Shown here one piece after another: positions 1 through 12,512 of a DNA stretch of 64,000 bases. Every line of letters begins with the position of its first letter. Position 1 is the first letter of the stretch. Source of the stretch: Capsicum annuum. Lineage: Eukaryota; Streptophyta; Magnoliopsida; Solanales; Solanaceae. Where the stretch lies: contig NW_025892473.1 in assembly GCF_002878395.1 (NCBI RefSeq), positions 26,094-90,093 of the forward strand, written 5' to 3'. The notes under the pieces were generated by a model. The model ran no database searches, was not told where the DNA came from, and saw only the letters and a list, made by a program, of their open reading frames with translations. A program made the translations under genes and the position numbers.

Positions 1-900
1 TACCATAAGTTAAATTACTATCAGGGATTTTTCCCTCAAATCTATCTTTTAATTTTGTTCAAACTTTTTCTGTAAATAAAGTTGGCAAACCACTTATAAG
101 TTTTTCTTTTCAATTATCACGATTAAAATCTTCTCTAACCTTGACTTTGCTGAGGAAAACATCTTTATACTATCTAAATCATCTAACTTTGGAAATCATA
201 AATTTGATAATATTTCTAAACTTCTATCTTGAAAAAGCTGAGGTTCTCCTATAAAATGTTTAGCTATACTATGAATTAAAGTGGTCGTGGCATCTTCTAA
301 GACTTGGTTTTCAACTGTTTGTCCTGTTGACTCAGTCTTAATATCTTGCATAATAGTTATAGTATTTAGAATGCTTTGTCTATTATTATAAGTGAGGTAA
401 TTATCCCATTAATATTTTATAGTACCTATAAAACTTGATATAATCATTAATGCTGCTTGTTTTTATGAATCTTTAGCAATTTTATATGTTGTAATGGCCA
501 TTCCCATTTCTTGTATTTTATTATATATTTGATGTTCTGCTAATCCATCTATATACCATTTGGCAATTTCTTTTTCCAAATGTGAAGTATGAGATAAAAA
601 TTCATTTTATTCATACTGGATATCCAGAAATGTGGGTTTTTGATAATAATTCCTTTTTATCGAATATTTAGATCTTAATTTATTAATTTCATTATCATTT
701 CTTTCCAATAAAGTTCTTATAACCTTTTCATTTGTGACCTTTAGTTCAAATATTAATTTTTCATTTATTTTTCTTAAAATATCGTTTGTTACTTCAAACT
801 TTTCCTCAAATTTAGGAAATTTATCTTTTGGGAATTCTGGTATTATAAAAATTAAATGAGTTTCTAACTTATTATCTTCATGAGAATAACTTGGTTTACC
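1..900 (-). pseudogene. EPRV capsid-protein region, 5' part (decayed)
   Basis: This is the minus-strand remnant of the pararetroviral coat-protein domain. Frames recovered in pieces include a Trp-Tyr-Ile-Asp-Gly stretch followed by a helix-rich segment, as in caulimovirid capsids. The same segment recurs at about 27430-28270. In-frame stops and frameshifts are frequent, and the window edge cuts the 3' part off, so the zinc knuckle seen in the other copy lies outside. The subfamily assignment rests on context and recognition of the capsid type, not on alignment. Confidence 0.6.
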
Positions 901-1629
901 TTTGAAAGTTGATTTATTCTTGGCTTCGAGAATTTGTTTAGATACTAACTATAATTATTGATTTGTATAATTATTTTGTTGGAATATCTTATATATATAT
1001 CCTGATTTGTAGGATCACCTTTAATATCTATTGTATCTAATTTAAAAGGTGAGGTAGTAACAACTTTACCATCTACTGGTAGACTAATTTCTTCTAATGG
1101 AGGAATTACTGATTCTACAATTTTATTACTAGTAGTTTACCATTTAATAACAATTTATAAAATTTAATATTACATCTTTATATTTTCATATTATTGCACC
1201 ATTTTTCAGTACAAGAATATCTTTCTTTTAATGAATATCTTTGTTTATACCATTCCTTTCTAATAGAATTTTTGGGGCTATTCAATAATTTATGTAGTTA
1301 TTCAAAGTCAGGTTCGAATATTACATCTGATCTAATCATGCATAGGGAGTCTCTTCCACCTAGCATTCCACTAGGTGTGGGACTTATTCATTTTTTATTT
1401 TTTAAATTTGCAGACTCATATTCTACTTTGAAAATTGTTTTTGAGAAATCAACTTTTTTTAATTTTCTTTCAATATCTTCTAATGCTACTTCCCTTTCTT
1501 CTACAGATTTGGAGATTGAAGGTCTAGAAAAGGATATTCTTTTACTTGAAGATGCTTGATTAAAGGATTGTGATCTTAGAAATTATAAATCTATAGATCC
1601 ATCTGGATATTGTACTACTCGTTCAATAT
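901..1629 (-). pseudogene. EPRV linker between movement and capsid domains (decayed)
   Basis: This stretch lies between the movement and capsid regions on the minus strand. A charged segment rich in Lys, Glu and Ser, decoded from about 1560 to 1400, closely matches the 70-codon open stretch at 28865-29077 in the other copy, which shows both descend from one coding sequence. No catalytic motif is visible. The plus-strand open frame at 1194-1559 is a shadow of this region. Confidence 0.55.
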
Positions 1630-2480
1630 TTGAATTTTCATATTAGATTTCTGGATCCGTTATGGAGTGGAAATGCCAATTATCTTTTGTTAATACATCA
1701 TTTCATTTTATCATATTTGGGATAAAGGTATGATTGTGATTATGATTAGCTTCCATAAGTATGGTATCACCTTTATTACTAATTATTTTAGCCTTGAGGT
1801 CTAAGGTTGTTTTCATTAATCTATAATATACTCTATATATTATTGCTATTTCTCTAGTATTTACCTTACAATTCATGTTTTTTGTTTAAAATTTAAAGTT
1901 ATTTATCCATAACATTTGGATCATTAAAATTTATAGATAAATTAGATAACAATTAAAGTATACTGGGTCATTAGCGAGGTTACTTTGTAATACTGCTAAT
2001 AACAAATCATCAAAATTTAATAATCTATTATCTCTTCAAAGTATACATATAGGAACATCTAAACCTAATCTATATAATGGTTTGACTGCTAATTGAACAA
2101 GACCAATGTGAAGGAACTTGTAATTTTTTCAATATCTATTAATACCTTCAGTTGCTAATAATTTAATAGTTTCAATATTTCTGTCAATTGCAACAATTAA
2201 TTCAGAAGTTTTAATATTATAATTTTTTACAAAATCAAAGTGTCCAGTTTTATAGACTCTATTAAAACTTCCTTTTGGTATTTTCCAATTTTGTAAATCA
2301 CTTTCTATTTTAGAAATTTTTATACACATTGTAGAAATATTAACACTATTTATTACGTTTTGATTGATTGAAATATTCATTAGGATTTTTGCAGATGAGA
2401 GAGAAAACATTGTCCTAGGACAAAAATCTACTTTAGATGTTATTTCTACAATAATTATTTTTGAGTGCAGTAATTACAAA
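1630..2480 (-). pseudogene. EPRV movement-protein region (30K type, decayed)
   Basis: On the minus strand this region encodes fragments of a 30K-superfamily cell-to-cell movement protein, which in living viruses modifies plasmodesmata. The clearest open part is 2410-2129 (93 codons from an ATG). After a stop, the frame continues through a segment with the conserved Gly-Leu, Pro-Leu and Asp-rich spacing typical of caulimovirid movement proteins. The paralogous region at 29090-29960 is visibly collinear. Stops and frameshifts prevent a full product. It is the first coding region after the primer-binding site, as expected for the virus group. Confidence 0.65.
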
Positions 2481-3290
2481 TTTTCTACTAAAATTCCTTT
2501 ATTTTATTCCTATAAGGTTGGCAATGGGAACACCCTTTGGGTGTGGCTATATTTTTACCACATACTTAGAGCTACTCCAACGAAAAATTCCAGTTTTGCT
2601 AACGTCTAAACCCCTATTAAACGGGTACCCAACTTAAGGAATTAAACTAAGAACACAGAGGGAGAACAACAATAATTACTAATCAGGAAAACGATTATTT
2701 GAAAAGTAACACTAATATTGATCGGCTCTAGGACAGCGTAACGCTCTAGTCGCTCCTACTCATACTCACACTCCCTCTCGAGATACGTGGCTTTAATATT
2801 ATTTGGGCGACGAATTGGGAAAACGGGGAGCAAAATAACAGTTTAAAATATATTTTAAACTTTTAAATTAAACTTTCAAACATCAAAATAAGAACAAAAT
2901 AAATGTAAAGATAAATTAATTAAAATAGTAGAGAAATAGAAAAATTTATAATTACAAAAAAACATTTTTTTGATTAAGGAAATGTACAGAGATTACAGAG
3001 GATGATGGGAAACAGATGGTAGAGAATTTTTCTGAGTTGTGAAAATTTCAAAATGCACTCTTATTACAAGTTGAAAGCCTTTAAATAGGCCTCAAAAGTG
3101 CTGACTAATATCTAACAAACATTATCTATTTTACATCTATTCAATTGATATTTATTCTACACCTGTCAAGGAGTAGCGGACGCATATTTATTTTTTCTGC
3201 GTGTGTCTCTGCCTGTCTTGAATCATGAACATGTGTCTTTTTATGATTTGAGAAGATTTTGGCTTTTTCTCCCTTGAAGCTTTGTGCCAT
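2481..3290 (-). other. EPRV leader / intergenic region
   Basis: This AT-rich non-coding stretch between the downstream ORF and the movement protein contains the primer-binding site. It matches 29961-30763 nearly throughout, including the segment rich in CTAG and CGCTC around 2725-2765 that is also present near 30205-30235. No gene is seen. Confidence 0.6.
2784..2801 (-). promoter_or_regulatory. Decayed tRNA-Met primer-binding site of EPRV
   Basis: The minus-strand sequence resembles the site complementary to the 3' end of initiator tRNA-Met but carries several changes. It is identified mainly by its alignment with the much clearer site at 30259-30276. Confidence 0.5.
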
Positions 3291-4640
3291 TTATCTTCTA
3301 GCCTTTATTTTATTTGTGGGGTCAATCAAGTGGCTTTTTAAATTTTGAAGGGATATTGGCATCTTTCTTTAAATTGAGGAGGTATGCATGTGTTATCCCT
3401 TGCGGATCCATTATGTCACCATTGTTGGGTTCACTGGCATGTCAAGATGCAGTATCTAATAATTGTATTATCTATTTTGAATTATTCTCTATATCTAGAT
3501 CTGACAAGGCTTGTTTGAGTCTTCTCTTTAAATCTTTTTTAGAAGGGTGTGATTCCTATTGTGAGGATAAGCTTGTTGTTGGTTTCTCTGCTAGACTTCA
3601 TCACTTAATCTTGATGGTCTTGCTTAATTATTTGATCCTATTAAATTAATTAATATCAAAGGACTAATAGGTAATATATGAAATTATTTTTGCATTAAAA
3701 ATTTTGCACCATTGAACATTTTCCAATAGTGTAGAGATCTTCTGTTCTAACTGAAACTTTTCTAACTGCTTTTGAGATTAAGTTGACAATACTTGTTTAT
3801 TTACTCCAAATTAGCTTCACCCATCATAGATCCATCAGGGAATTACGGTGGTATTTATTTGCTTCGAGTATTTAATAAACCAGGAGTGAGTTTTAGGCCG
3901 AACATACATAAAATTGTACCAGCCCGCCTTATAATCATAACAATTATATGTTTTAGGTCGATAATTTCTCGACAGAGGAATAGGTGTATGTAGATGATAT
4001 TCATCCCATTCAAATGGGCTTAATATCCTTTTAATTGAAAATTTTTAGTATTGAATATTGTTAGGATCATTTATATCTGCTAACTTATGATCAATTTGTA
4101 CCTAATCAGCCTCTTTTAATATGAAGTCATAATACCTTCAGGTCTTGAGGGGATCATCTGTGTCGATATATTCCCAATTTGTATAACAAGGTTTTAACAA
4201 TAATAGTACTCAAAAACATTCATATTTTTTATCAAGTGTCATTATTGGTACTACCTGCAAATCTACTTTCTCAAATTGTTTTATATTAAGAATACTTTGT
4301 TCTTTCTTCTTTTACGGAGTGGCTTGGGAAACTTTTTGTGAATTTGTCTCCGGTAGTTTTATCGTATAACTATCTTTGGTTTTGATAGAAATATTATTAT
4401 TGGCTAAGGAGTATTCTTCTATAAATATTTGTTTAAGTTGTTTCATTCTGGGTAAACTGGTAATAGATTCTTTTGATAGTAGGGGAATGGTAGGTTTTGG
4501 CAGGATGAAAATTGTGCTAGGACTGAAATCTATTTTTGGACTTTTATCGTCTTTATTAAAGGGTCTTTTCATTTTTTATTCTGGCCAAAAAGGCTTGAAT
4601 GGAGGTCTTAGCCTTGTTCCTGGTGTTTCATGTCTCATAA
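3291..4640 (-). pseudogene. EPRV unassigned downstream ORF (copy in segment 2)
   Basis: This minus-strand coding remnant lies upstream of the next genome's leader, the position of the last ORF of a circular caulimovirid genome (inclusion-body or transactivator type, by position only). The best open piece is 4572-4312, a Lys/Pro/Ser-rich stretch. Further down, near 4010-3810, an aromatic-rich segment has Trp-Tyr and His-Ser-Trp spacing. The same coding region is present at 45685-46758, and both copies keep recognisable protein similarity, so the reading on the minus strand is the true one. Several stops interrupt it. I do not recognise the family with confidence. Confidence 0.5.
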
Positions 4641-7115
4641 TGTCACGACCCTAATGGCCATTAGTGGCACCCACACTAATCTTTTTGTGGGAGAACCATC
4701 TAAATTGAACCATCACCTAATCACTTAGTCAATATGAAAATGATATAATCATAAAAACCAACTTAACAACAATAATCTGTAGCTAATTATCAGTAATGCA
4801 GAAACCAACTAATCTATGTATTGAAATTCCCAAGAACCAAAAGTCATCATACAAGAAATACTAACTAAGATCATGTCTAAAAAGATATCCAAAATACAGT
4901 AAATAAGGAATGTTTTCATTTCCCGAAAGATGGGCAATAACAAATAAGATGACCCATAGTAGCCTGGAGACGGAGTGATCACCCTTGGATCAAGATCTGC
5001 TATCAACTCTAGAGGTGAGGTCGTGTCTGAGCCTCTGGAAAAACTTTTTGAACTCAAGAAAAGAAGAGTATAAGGTAGTATCAGTACAAACCACTATGTA
5101 TTGGTATTGGTAGGTATCATAGGCCAACTCAACTTAATAACATGTACACAACATAAACTAAATAACAAGTAGGCAGGCTTCATCACATAACAAATACTCG
5201 GAGAATCAACAATACATCAATAACAGGTCAAATAGTGCTCACAAACACGCCACATAACCATCAAGAGTATCAACTGTACTATAAACATCCACAGAATCAA
5301 CACAAATATGTACACACATGCTATGGGACTTATTTTTTCCCAAATAGTCATGACTTGCAGGGAACAATCTATGTTTATGTACCGTACCGGTGTGGTACCC
5401 GATCCACCATATATACATTCGTACCGGCATGGTACCCGAACTACCATATACATATCCATGCCGGCGTGGTACCTGATCCAACATATACGTATTCGTACCG
5501 GTGTGGTACCCGATCCAACATATACATATCCGTACTGGCGTGATACCCAATCCATTATATACATATCTATGTCGGCCTAGTACCCGATCCAATATATTCA
5601 TATCCATAGCAACATGGTACCCGATCCAACTTATATATATACATACCGGCGTGGTACCCGATCCACCATTAAAAAGCATTATAAATACCAAATTTACATA
5701 ACCTCACAGCATACAACACAATGTACCAAGTTTGCAAGTACACTTAAAGTCATAAGACAATTGCATCAAGTAAATTTTCAATAATCATTTATACACGCAT
5801 AAACAATCCAAACATCAACAATTTCAAGCATGTCCGAATACCATTCAACAAGTATTCAATTCAGGAGCATAAACACAATTAAATCGAGTCTAAACTCCAA
5901 TTAAACCGTAACCTACCTCAACCGAAGAACTTGAATACAATCTACTTTGCAAGTGTCTTTCCCTCCCAAAAAGCTTCCGAATATTTCAATCTATTCAAAT
6001 ATACAATCCACATAAGAGTGAGAATTTAATGACACCCATTTTATATATTCTTACTCTAAGAATTTTAGGCCTAAACCTTAAAATTATCTGAATATTGGTG
6101 ATAATCACGTGCGAGTTATGCCAAAGTAAAGATAATGTGCAACAGTGATCCATATTATTCATCATAACCGCACCTACAGAAACTCTGTTGATTTCATTCT
6201 CAAATTCCTTCCCATGCATTATAGTATTAAGTTATTGTTATTATTATTAATCAAGTTGGAGTCTAATAAAGATAAAATTTCATTCCATTCTCTTTATCTT
6301 TATTTGTAATCATTGCACCATTATTGTTTTCCTTTTAAAAAAAAATCTTACTCCCAGGTCAAAGCACCAAAACACGTGATATCAACTATGGTATCCCACA
6401 AATAAAAATGCTATACTTGTTTATTAAGTCTAACGAAAATTCTCAAAGAAACACTCTTTGCCTACATATTCCTCTCTACCCCTTGTGTTGCTGATACTTG
6501 TCCAACCATTACTCTCTCTATCGACATATATGTAAAGAATGAGGTAGTAAAATATTCTCACCAGTAGCAGTCGACTCAATGCCTCTATTGTGCACTCTTG
6601 CTTTCCCCTCTACGCCGCCTCCCTTAATTTTTTTCTTTTTCTGTCTCTTCCAATAAACTTAGTGTATAACTACTAGTCTGATAATATATTACCCTAATTT
6701 CATACATGATAAAAAATAAGGGAGTGGTGGGTACTAATTTAATTTATAGTATTTTTTTTATTAACCACCAACTAAATTAATTACTTAAAATATTCAAAAA
6801 TTTTAATATATTCTCAAAATTTATTTGGAGTCCCAAAAAAATAAATCAAATATGTACGTTGACTAAAAGTACATTCTGAACCTATTAAAAATATTTACAT
6901 ACCAAATTAAGGTCGTCTTGATCCAAGATTGACCGTGATCAAGCCTAAATTTATTAAAACTCAATAATCCAACTAATGACTTCAATTACTTCTGAACACC
7001 TCAAAAATTAGTACTACTAATCCCATGAGTCATAAATCACGTACAAAAACTACGGGGAGAGCTAAATAAGAAAGATGAGAAAATTTCATAAATGATCGGG
7101 AGGGTCATTATATCA
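4641..7115 (-). repeat. 3' LTR of element A (long form, with minisatellite)
   Basis: This LTR matches 24095-25607 from about 5648 to 7115, and also over its terminal 35-40 bp. Between those parts it holds some 900 bp missing from the other LTR, including the 37-bp minisatellite. The termini are TGTCAC on the left and, less clearly, ATCA on the right. It is about 2.48 kb against 1.51 kb for its partner. Open frames here on either strand are repeat translations, not genes. Confidence 0.85.
5384..5670. repeat. 37-bp minisatellite, about 7.8 copies
   Basis: Units begin at 5384, 5421, 5458, 5495, 5532, 5569, 5606 and 5643, each carrying a core close to CCGGYGTGGTACCCGATCC followed by an AT-rich tail. 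The copies differ at several positions. The partner LTR has only about two units near 24143-24210, so the array expanded in one LTR or collapsed in the other. Confidence 0.95.
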
Positions 7116-8622
7116 GCTACCAATAAAACAATTGTTCATCCCAAATGGAAAAACTTATGACCAGAAGGGAAAACAAGGAATTACCTGAATCCACAAAAAA
7201 ACCTGGATACTTGCTATGCATGTCTTCTTCGGTCTCCCAAGTGGCCTCCTCAATAGGATGATTTTTCCACTGGACCTTCACAGATGCAATCTCCTTAGTT
7301 CTCAACATATGAACATCTCGATCAAGAATAGCAACAGGTTCCTATTCATAAGAGCGGTTTTCATCTAACAAGAACGAATACCAAAAATTATGTAGTTACC
7401 ATCACCATGAAACTTCTTAAGCATAAATACATGAAACATAGGGTACACTCCTGACAAACTCGAAGGCAATGCCAATCTATAGGCCATCGACCACACACAT
7501 TGAAGAATCTCAAATAGTCTAATTTATTAGGACTGAGCTTACCTCGCTTCCCAAAATGCATGACACCCTTCATGGGTGAAACTTTGAAAAACACTTGCTC
7601 ACCCTTTATAAAGTGCATATCTTTAACTTTTTGATCTGCATACTGTTTGTGTTTGCTTTGAGCCACTAAAAGTTTCTCCTAAATGAACCTGACCTTTTTT
7701 AATAAATCCCTCAATAGATCAATACCCTATGGTCTCACCTCAAATGCATCAAACCACCCAATGGGAGATCTACACTTTCTCCCATAAAAAACCTCAAATG
7801 GTGCCTTATCGATACTCGAATTATAACTATTATTATATGCAAACTCAAGCTAAGGTAAAAACTGATCCCAACAACCTCCAAAATCCATCACATATGCACG
7901 AAGCATATCTTCTAATGCCTGAATCTTTGTTCGGACTGCCCATTGGTCTGAGGGTGAAAAGTTGTACTATGGTCCAACCTAGTACCCAACTCCTGATCCA
8001 ACTTCTTCTAAAGGATAGAGGTAAATTTAGTACGCCCATTTGAGATAATAGAAATTGGGACCCCATGCAACCGAACAATCTCCTTAAGATAAATATTTTC
8101 CAACTTTTCTACATTATAAGTCACCTAAACTAGAATGAAATATGAAGACTTAGTCAACCTATCGACAACAACCCATATAGAATCATACTTTCCCAAAGTC
8201 TTGGGAAGACCAACAACAAAATCATAGTTATCGTCTCCCATTTCAATTTAGGAATGGGCATCCTCTGAAGAGTACCACTAGCTTTGAATGCTCATACTTT
8301 ATCTGCTGACAACTCTGGCATTTAGAAATAAAATCAACTATGTCATACTTCATCCGACCTCACAAGTAATGTTGTCTTAAATCACGGTACATCTTGGTTG
8401 CACCAAGATGTATAGAGTACTTTGAACAATGAGCCTTAACTAGAATAGTAGGAATTAAATCATCAACATGGGACACACAAACTTTCCCCTTAATCTGCAA
8501 CACACCTTCACCATCAAGAATGGCCTCTTTGGCCTGACCCTGCAAAACCTTATCACGAATATTTCTAAACTTAGAATTCTTAAATTGTTTAGCCTTGATT
8601 CAATGAAGAAATGTAGACCTTG
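7116..8622 (-). pseudogene. Element A integrase and C-terminal pol (decayed)
   Basis: On the minus strand from 8622 downward this is the integrase part of the gypsy polyprotein. The zinc-binding N-terminus is visible at 8545-8360 and just below (His-x-Gly context, then a Cys-x2-Cys pair near 8320), the core is broken by several stops, and the C-terminal tail at 7308-7117 has the family's Ala-Thr-Trp-Glu and Tyr-Pro signature. It continues the RT/RNase H part at 18007-18866; the two were separated by insertion of C. Frameshifts and stops remove activity. Confidence 0.75.
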
Positions 8623-11600
8623 TGTAATGGCTCGCAAAATCCTCTTCTAGTCTGAGCCTTAGAGCATATTTGGTATAGCGAAAATTCAAGTCAAAATGTT
8701 TTAAAAATATCCTCCCAAGTATGAAATACTTTGAATTGTGTGGAAATATATTTGAGCATGAATTAATATCATAGAGGTCCCCTAACTCATGAACGAGTTG
8801 AAAAATTTCCTATCGTTCAAGTTTTAGTGACCATAAAAATTTGGGTCAAGTTCAATCGACCATAACTTATTGTATATGAAGAAATAGATTGATTTCTATA
8901 AATCAAATGAAAGATCTTAGAACTATCTTTCCAACTATACAAATTTGGCCAAAATACGACATCGGAGCAAAGAGTTATAGCCATTTTACTCCAGCATATC
9001 AATCTGGAAAAGGCTGACGACATTTCTAATGGGATGTCACATTTTTGATGTTATTTCTAATGATGTAGTCACTTTCTGACGATGTTGTCAGCCTTCAGCA
9101 GAAAATCAAAAATTCAACCCTTTTGTGACGATATTTCGCGATGGTCTATCACGGGTCAGACGACCTATCACGGATGTTGTCAGCCATCTTTTTTTTCAAC
9201 AATTAAGGGGCATTTTTAAAATGGTATTTTGGTCTTTTCCACCCATTTTGACCCTCTATATATATCCAAGTAAAGAAAAAAACTTCCTTCTTCTTCCAAT
9301 TCTCTCAAGAATATCTAGGGTTTCATTCAAGAACCCTAATCTTCCAAAATTCATCCATAAATTCTTCAAGGTTTCATCAAGAATCAAGTTCCTCATAGTG
9401 TGGGCTTCACCAGTTTATTTATTTCAAGTGTGGATAAAGTTTCAAGCACTAAAGTTCATCCAATTTCAAAGGTTAAGGAATGTAGAGGTTGATTCTTGGG
9501 TCCCTTTCATACTAGAAGCTCAAGAACCCTTTTTAAAACTAAAAGAGTTTTATGTTTATGAGTTGTAAATGATTTGTATGAGTTGAAATAGATGTTTAAT
9601 GTGTTTTTGCGTTTTGATTTATGTTTTCCTACAAAATTTATGAGCTTTGACCCTAGTATGTGAAATTCCTGTGATGTTTGTTATAGACCCTTTTGAAGTT
9701 GTTTTTCCATGTGATGTGTTCATGACTTTTGGGTGTAAAAATGATTGAATAAGTGAAGAATGTTTCCCATAGGTTTGATAAAGAGCTTAGGTGAAGCATA
9801 AGGGACACTATAGTATGTTGAATAGGAAACCCCAAATTGTGAGCTAGTCCATGCATGCCTAATGTTTGATAAAATTCCTTAGTGAGTGAAATGTGCCAAG
9901 ATAGCATGAAATCTCCAAGTATGTGTAAAATCGGTCGTGTCTAGTGGTTGTTGAAAGACCCTAGTGAACAAGTCGGATATGATGGTTGTAAATTCTTCAA
10001 TTTTGTGATCTTTGATATATGCTAAGTTTTTAATACATGTCAAGTGGTTAACAAGTAAATAGTAACGTATTAGTATGAAGTTTCCCCCAAATCAAGTGAT
10101 ATCCAAATACATAACAAGACCGATATAAGTATGAAGTACTTGATGTAAGATCTCGTAGAATGGGGTATAATCTAATAGCATGTCTTCCCTAGGATAGTAT
10201 ATGATAGTGAACCGATGTTGATAATAGGTTTGGAGTGACCCTTTGGTGGTTGTGATGATAAATAGAGGTCTATGTTTCCTAATTTCTTAATGTGATGTCC
10301 CAAGGATCTTGAAAGGGAAAGTATGTTATGATGGTCAACTACTTGACGTGATTCTTTAACAATTGTGATAATACGTGAATGATTGTAATGATTAATAAAT
10401 GCTTGTAATGGTGAATAAATGATTGTAGTGATGAATGGATGACCGTGATGATGCATGAATGATTTCTGATAAAGAATAATTATGTCTTACTTTTATGTTG
10501 TCGAGTCTTAGGGATATTTATACCCAAAAATAGAGCTGTTGTCTAGAACCCGTGTTAGTTTCTCTATATTTCCAATCAAGCCATGATTCTTAGAACTCAG
10601 TGAATTATAGAACTTTGTATCCTCAGACAAGTGCGTAGCTTAATAAAGCTCACTAATCTCAGTTATCTCTGTATCGCTAGTAATCTAGCCTCAGACCTGT
10701 AATCAGCTCAGTTCTAATAGTATTCAAGTCATTTAATCCTAATCTCAGAAGCACTTCTAGTAATCTATTCAAGCTCTATATTGTCAGTCAGATACCATGA
10801 TTTGATATTTTTTCCATCAGATACGAAACCAAGTGATCTCAGCGTAACTCAGTTAGACCTTTTAAGTAATATGATTGGTGTCAGATTTAGTTTAGCCAGT
10901 GTTCAGTTAAGAATTTAGTTCTGACTTTTTTAGTTGGGAGTAGAAACTAGCACCGAGCGAGATCAAGGATGGGATCTCACCTACTAGTAGAGGGTGTGGT
11001 TCTTAAAAGAAATCCTTGTGCTCTAAAACTACGTGGCCAGCATAGGTTGATACATCACACCTATTAGTTGAGGGTGGATAAAAGACATCATACCTTCTAG
11101 ATGAGGGTAGATGAGGTAGCTTGACCTGCTAGATAAGGGCTCCACCATTCTCATTGGAGGACCTGCTAGATGAGGGTCACATAGAGTTGTCTTTACTAGT
11201 GGTCTGGTAATGAAACCCTTCCAAATGGGGCACAGGTTGGACCCCATCTATGGTAGGTCGAGGTATGTCGATTAAGTGACTACTTCACATAGTTTCAGTT
11301 TCAGATTCAATCTCCATTTCAGAATCAGTCTTCAGAAATTAGGATTATAGATACACTCATCATCATTGCGAGAAACTCAGCTAGTTCCATTGATTTATGG
11401 ACTATTCTATCAGATAGACTTTGTCTCACATACATTTATTTGATATCATATTCAGATATATACCATCAGACAAGCTTGATCACAGTATTTCTATTGAATA
11501 TTCTAGTTATTAGATTCAGATATAATCATATTTTTTGTCATTGATAATGCTTCTGAAATCATCTGTTAAAAAGGTTGATCTCTAATCCTGTTAGTCAAAA

Positions 11601-12303
11601 GCAGTAAGTTTAAGAATTTAGTCAATTATGTAAGCTCATCCAGATCCTCAGTTATCAGTATTAGATGAGTTAGTAATTCAGTATCTCAGTTTCAGTAGTG
11701 AGTTCAGGCTACAGTAAAGAGTATATGAGTTTCAGTATCTAGAGTAGCAATAATTGTGCTCATGTTCTGTGCATTCATGTATTTGTTCTCACACAGTTTT
11801 TTCATGATTATTCAGTTTAGATATTGCGCATGCATGAACCCTTGCATTAGCCTACCCCTTCTACATACTCGGTACATTTTTGTACTGACGCATTTACGCT
11901 TTGGTGTTTTATTTGACACTATAGGTTCAGAGGCACAGGATCTAGTTTATCATCAACAGTTTAGTCCTAGTCAGCAGCAGTAGCAGTGAGTCCTTTTCTT
12001 TCGACGACGAGTCTAAATTTACTACTATTGTTTTAAACTTTTTTTATTTTTTGTTGACGGAGTTAGTTGGGGACATGTCCCATAAACTCTACAATTCAGA
12101 CAGTTAGAGGCTTTTCAGATAGATGTATTAGTATTTAATTTTTCAGTTTTGAGTATGTATAGATGTGTTGAACCTTATGGAAAGTTCCCATATTTATTTC
12201 AAATATTTTGCAGTGTACAGGTACAGATATCAGAAAAGGGTTAGCTTGTGATCCTTCGGGTCCATATGCACCATGTGACAACTTGGTATCTCGAGGTGTT
12301 AAA
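8623..12303 (+). repeat. 5' LTR of element C
   Basis: This LTR aligns end to end with 14304-18006 with scattered substitutions and small indels. It starts TGTAATG and ends GTTAAA, probably from an original GTTACA. It contains a TATA-like stretch at 9256-9265 preceded by repeated TGACG-type motifs (about 9020-9185), so the U3 promoter is recognisable. The 147-codon plus-strand frame at 9125-9568 overlaps the promoter and is not treated as a gene. Confidence 0.9.
9253..9266 (+). promoter_or_regulatory. TATA box of element C 5' LTR
   Basis: An uninterrupted TATATATA stretch lies about 70 bp beyond a cluster of TGACG-like motifs and is followed by pyrimidine-rich DNA typical of a transcription start. 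The same layout occurs in the right LTR near 14945. Confidence 0.6.
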
Positions 12304-12307
12304 AACT

Positions 12308-12327
12308 TGGTATCAGAGCCAAAGGTT
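12308..12327 (+). promoter_or_regulatory. tRNA-Met primer-binding site of element C
   Basis: TGGTATCAGAGCC followed by AAAGGTT lies four bases after the left LTR. It matches the complement of the initiator tRNA-Met 3' end and fixes the plus orientation of C. Confidence 0.9.
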
Positions 12328-12512
12328 CAAAAGTATCCTACGGAGTTTTAAAAGCCGCATCTAGTAATGTGTAGTGCACCACATTTATGTACAAGAGGCT
12401 ATAGTATGTACTTAGGAGTAGTTTCCCTTCTTTTAGTATTCAGATCGTGCAAGTGAGCATGAGCTTAAGTTGATCCTCAGTCTAATCCACTTCATTCTTT
12501 CATTTACTGAGT

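Larger units (their letters stand above)
1..4640 (-). mobile_element. Endogenous pararetrovirus, segment 2 (downstream ORF, leader, movement protein, partial capsid)
   Basis: This is the left piece of a decayed caulimovirid copy read on the minus strand. From 4640 downward it holds an unassigned downstream ORF (about 4638-3300), a leader with a decayed tRNA-Met primer-binding site (2784-2801), a movement-protein region (about 2480-1630), a linker and the first part of the capsid region. It is collinear with 25608-30763: bases near 1 match those near 27430, and bases near 3290 match those just beyond 30763. The insertion of element A separates it from segment 1; the flanking pentamers are CATAA and CATAC. 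The order of domains and their sequence character resemble solendoviruses and the LycEPRV group of Solanaceae (family knowledge). Every reading frame is broken, so it cannot encode virus. Confidence 0.8.

Noticed and set aside
3314..3649. Plus-strand 111-codon frame resembling the frame at 45782-46060
   Set aside because: Both lie on the wrong strand of the same EPRV region. Their similarity follows from DNA homology; the minus strand carries the viral coding text.
5384..5670. CRISPR-like array
   Set aside because: The units are contiguous with no spacers, and the window is plant nuclear DNA. It is a minisatellite in an LTR.
5217..5691. Overlapping 90 to 150-codon frames on both strands with Tyr/Val-rich repeats
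   Set aside because: They are translations of the 37-bp minisatellite. 37 is not a multiple of three, so every frame cycles through the unit and stays open by composition.
9125..9568. 147-codon plus-strand frame in the LTR of C
   Set aside because: It spans the promoter region of the LTR, the equivalent frame in the right LTR is not kept, and it shows no protein similarity to anything known.
12308..12327. tRNA-Met gene fragment
   Set aside because: This and the similar sites are only primer-binding sites next to LTRs; no cloverleaf or further tRNA sequence is present.
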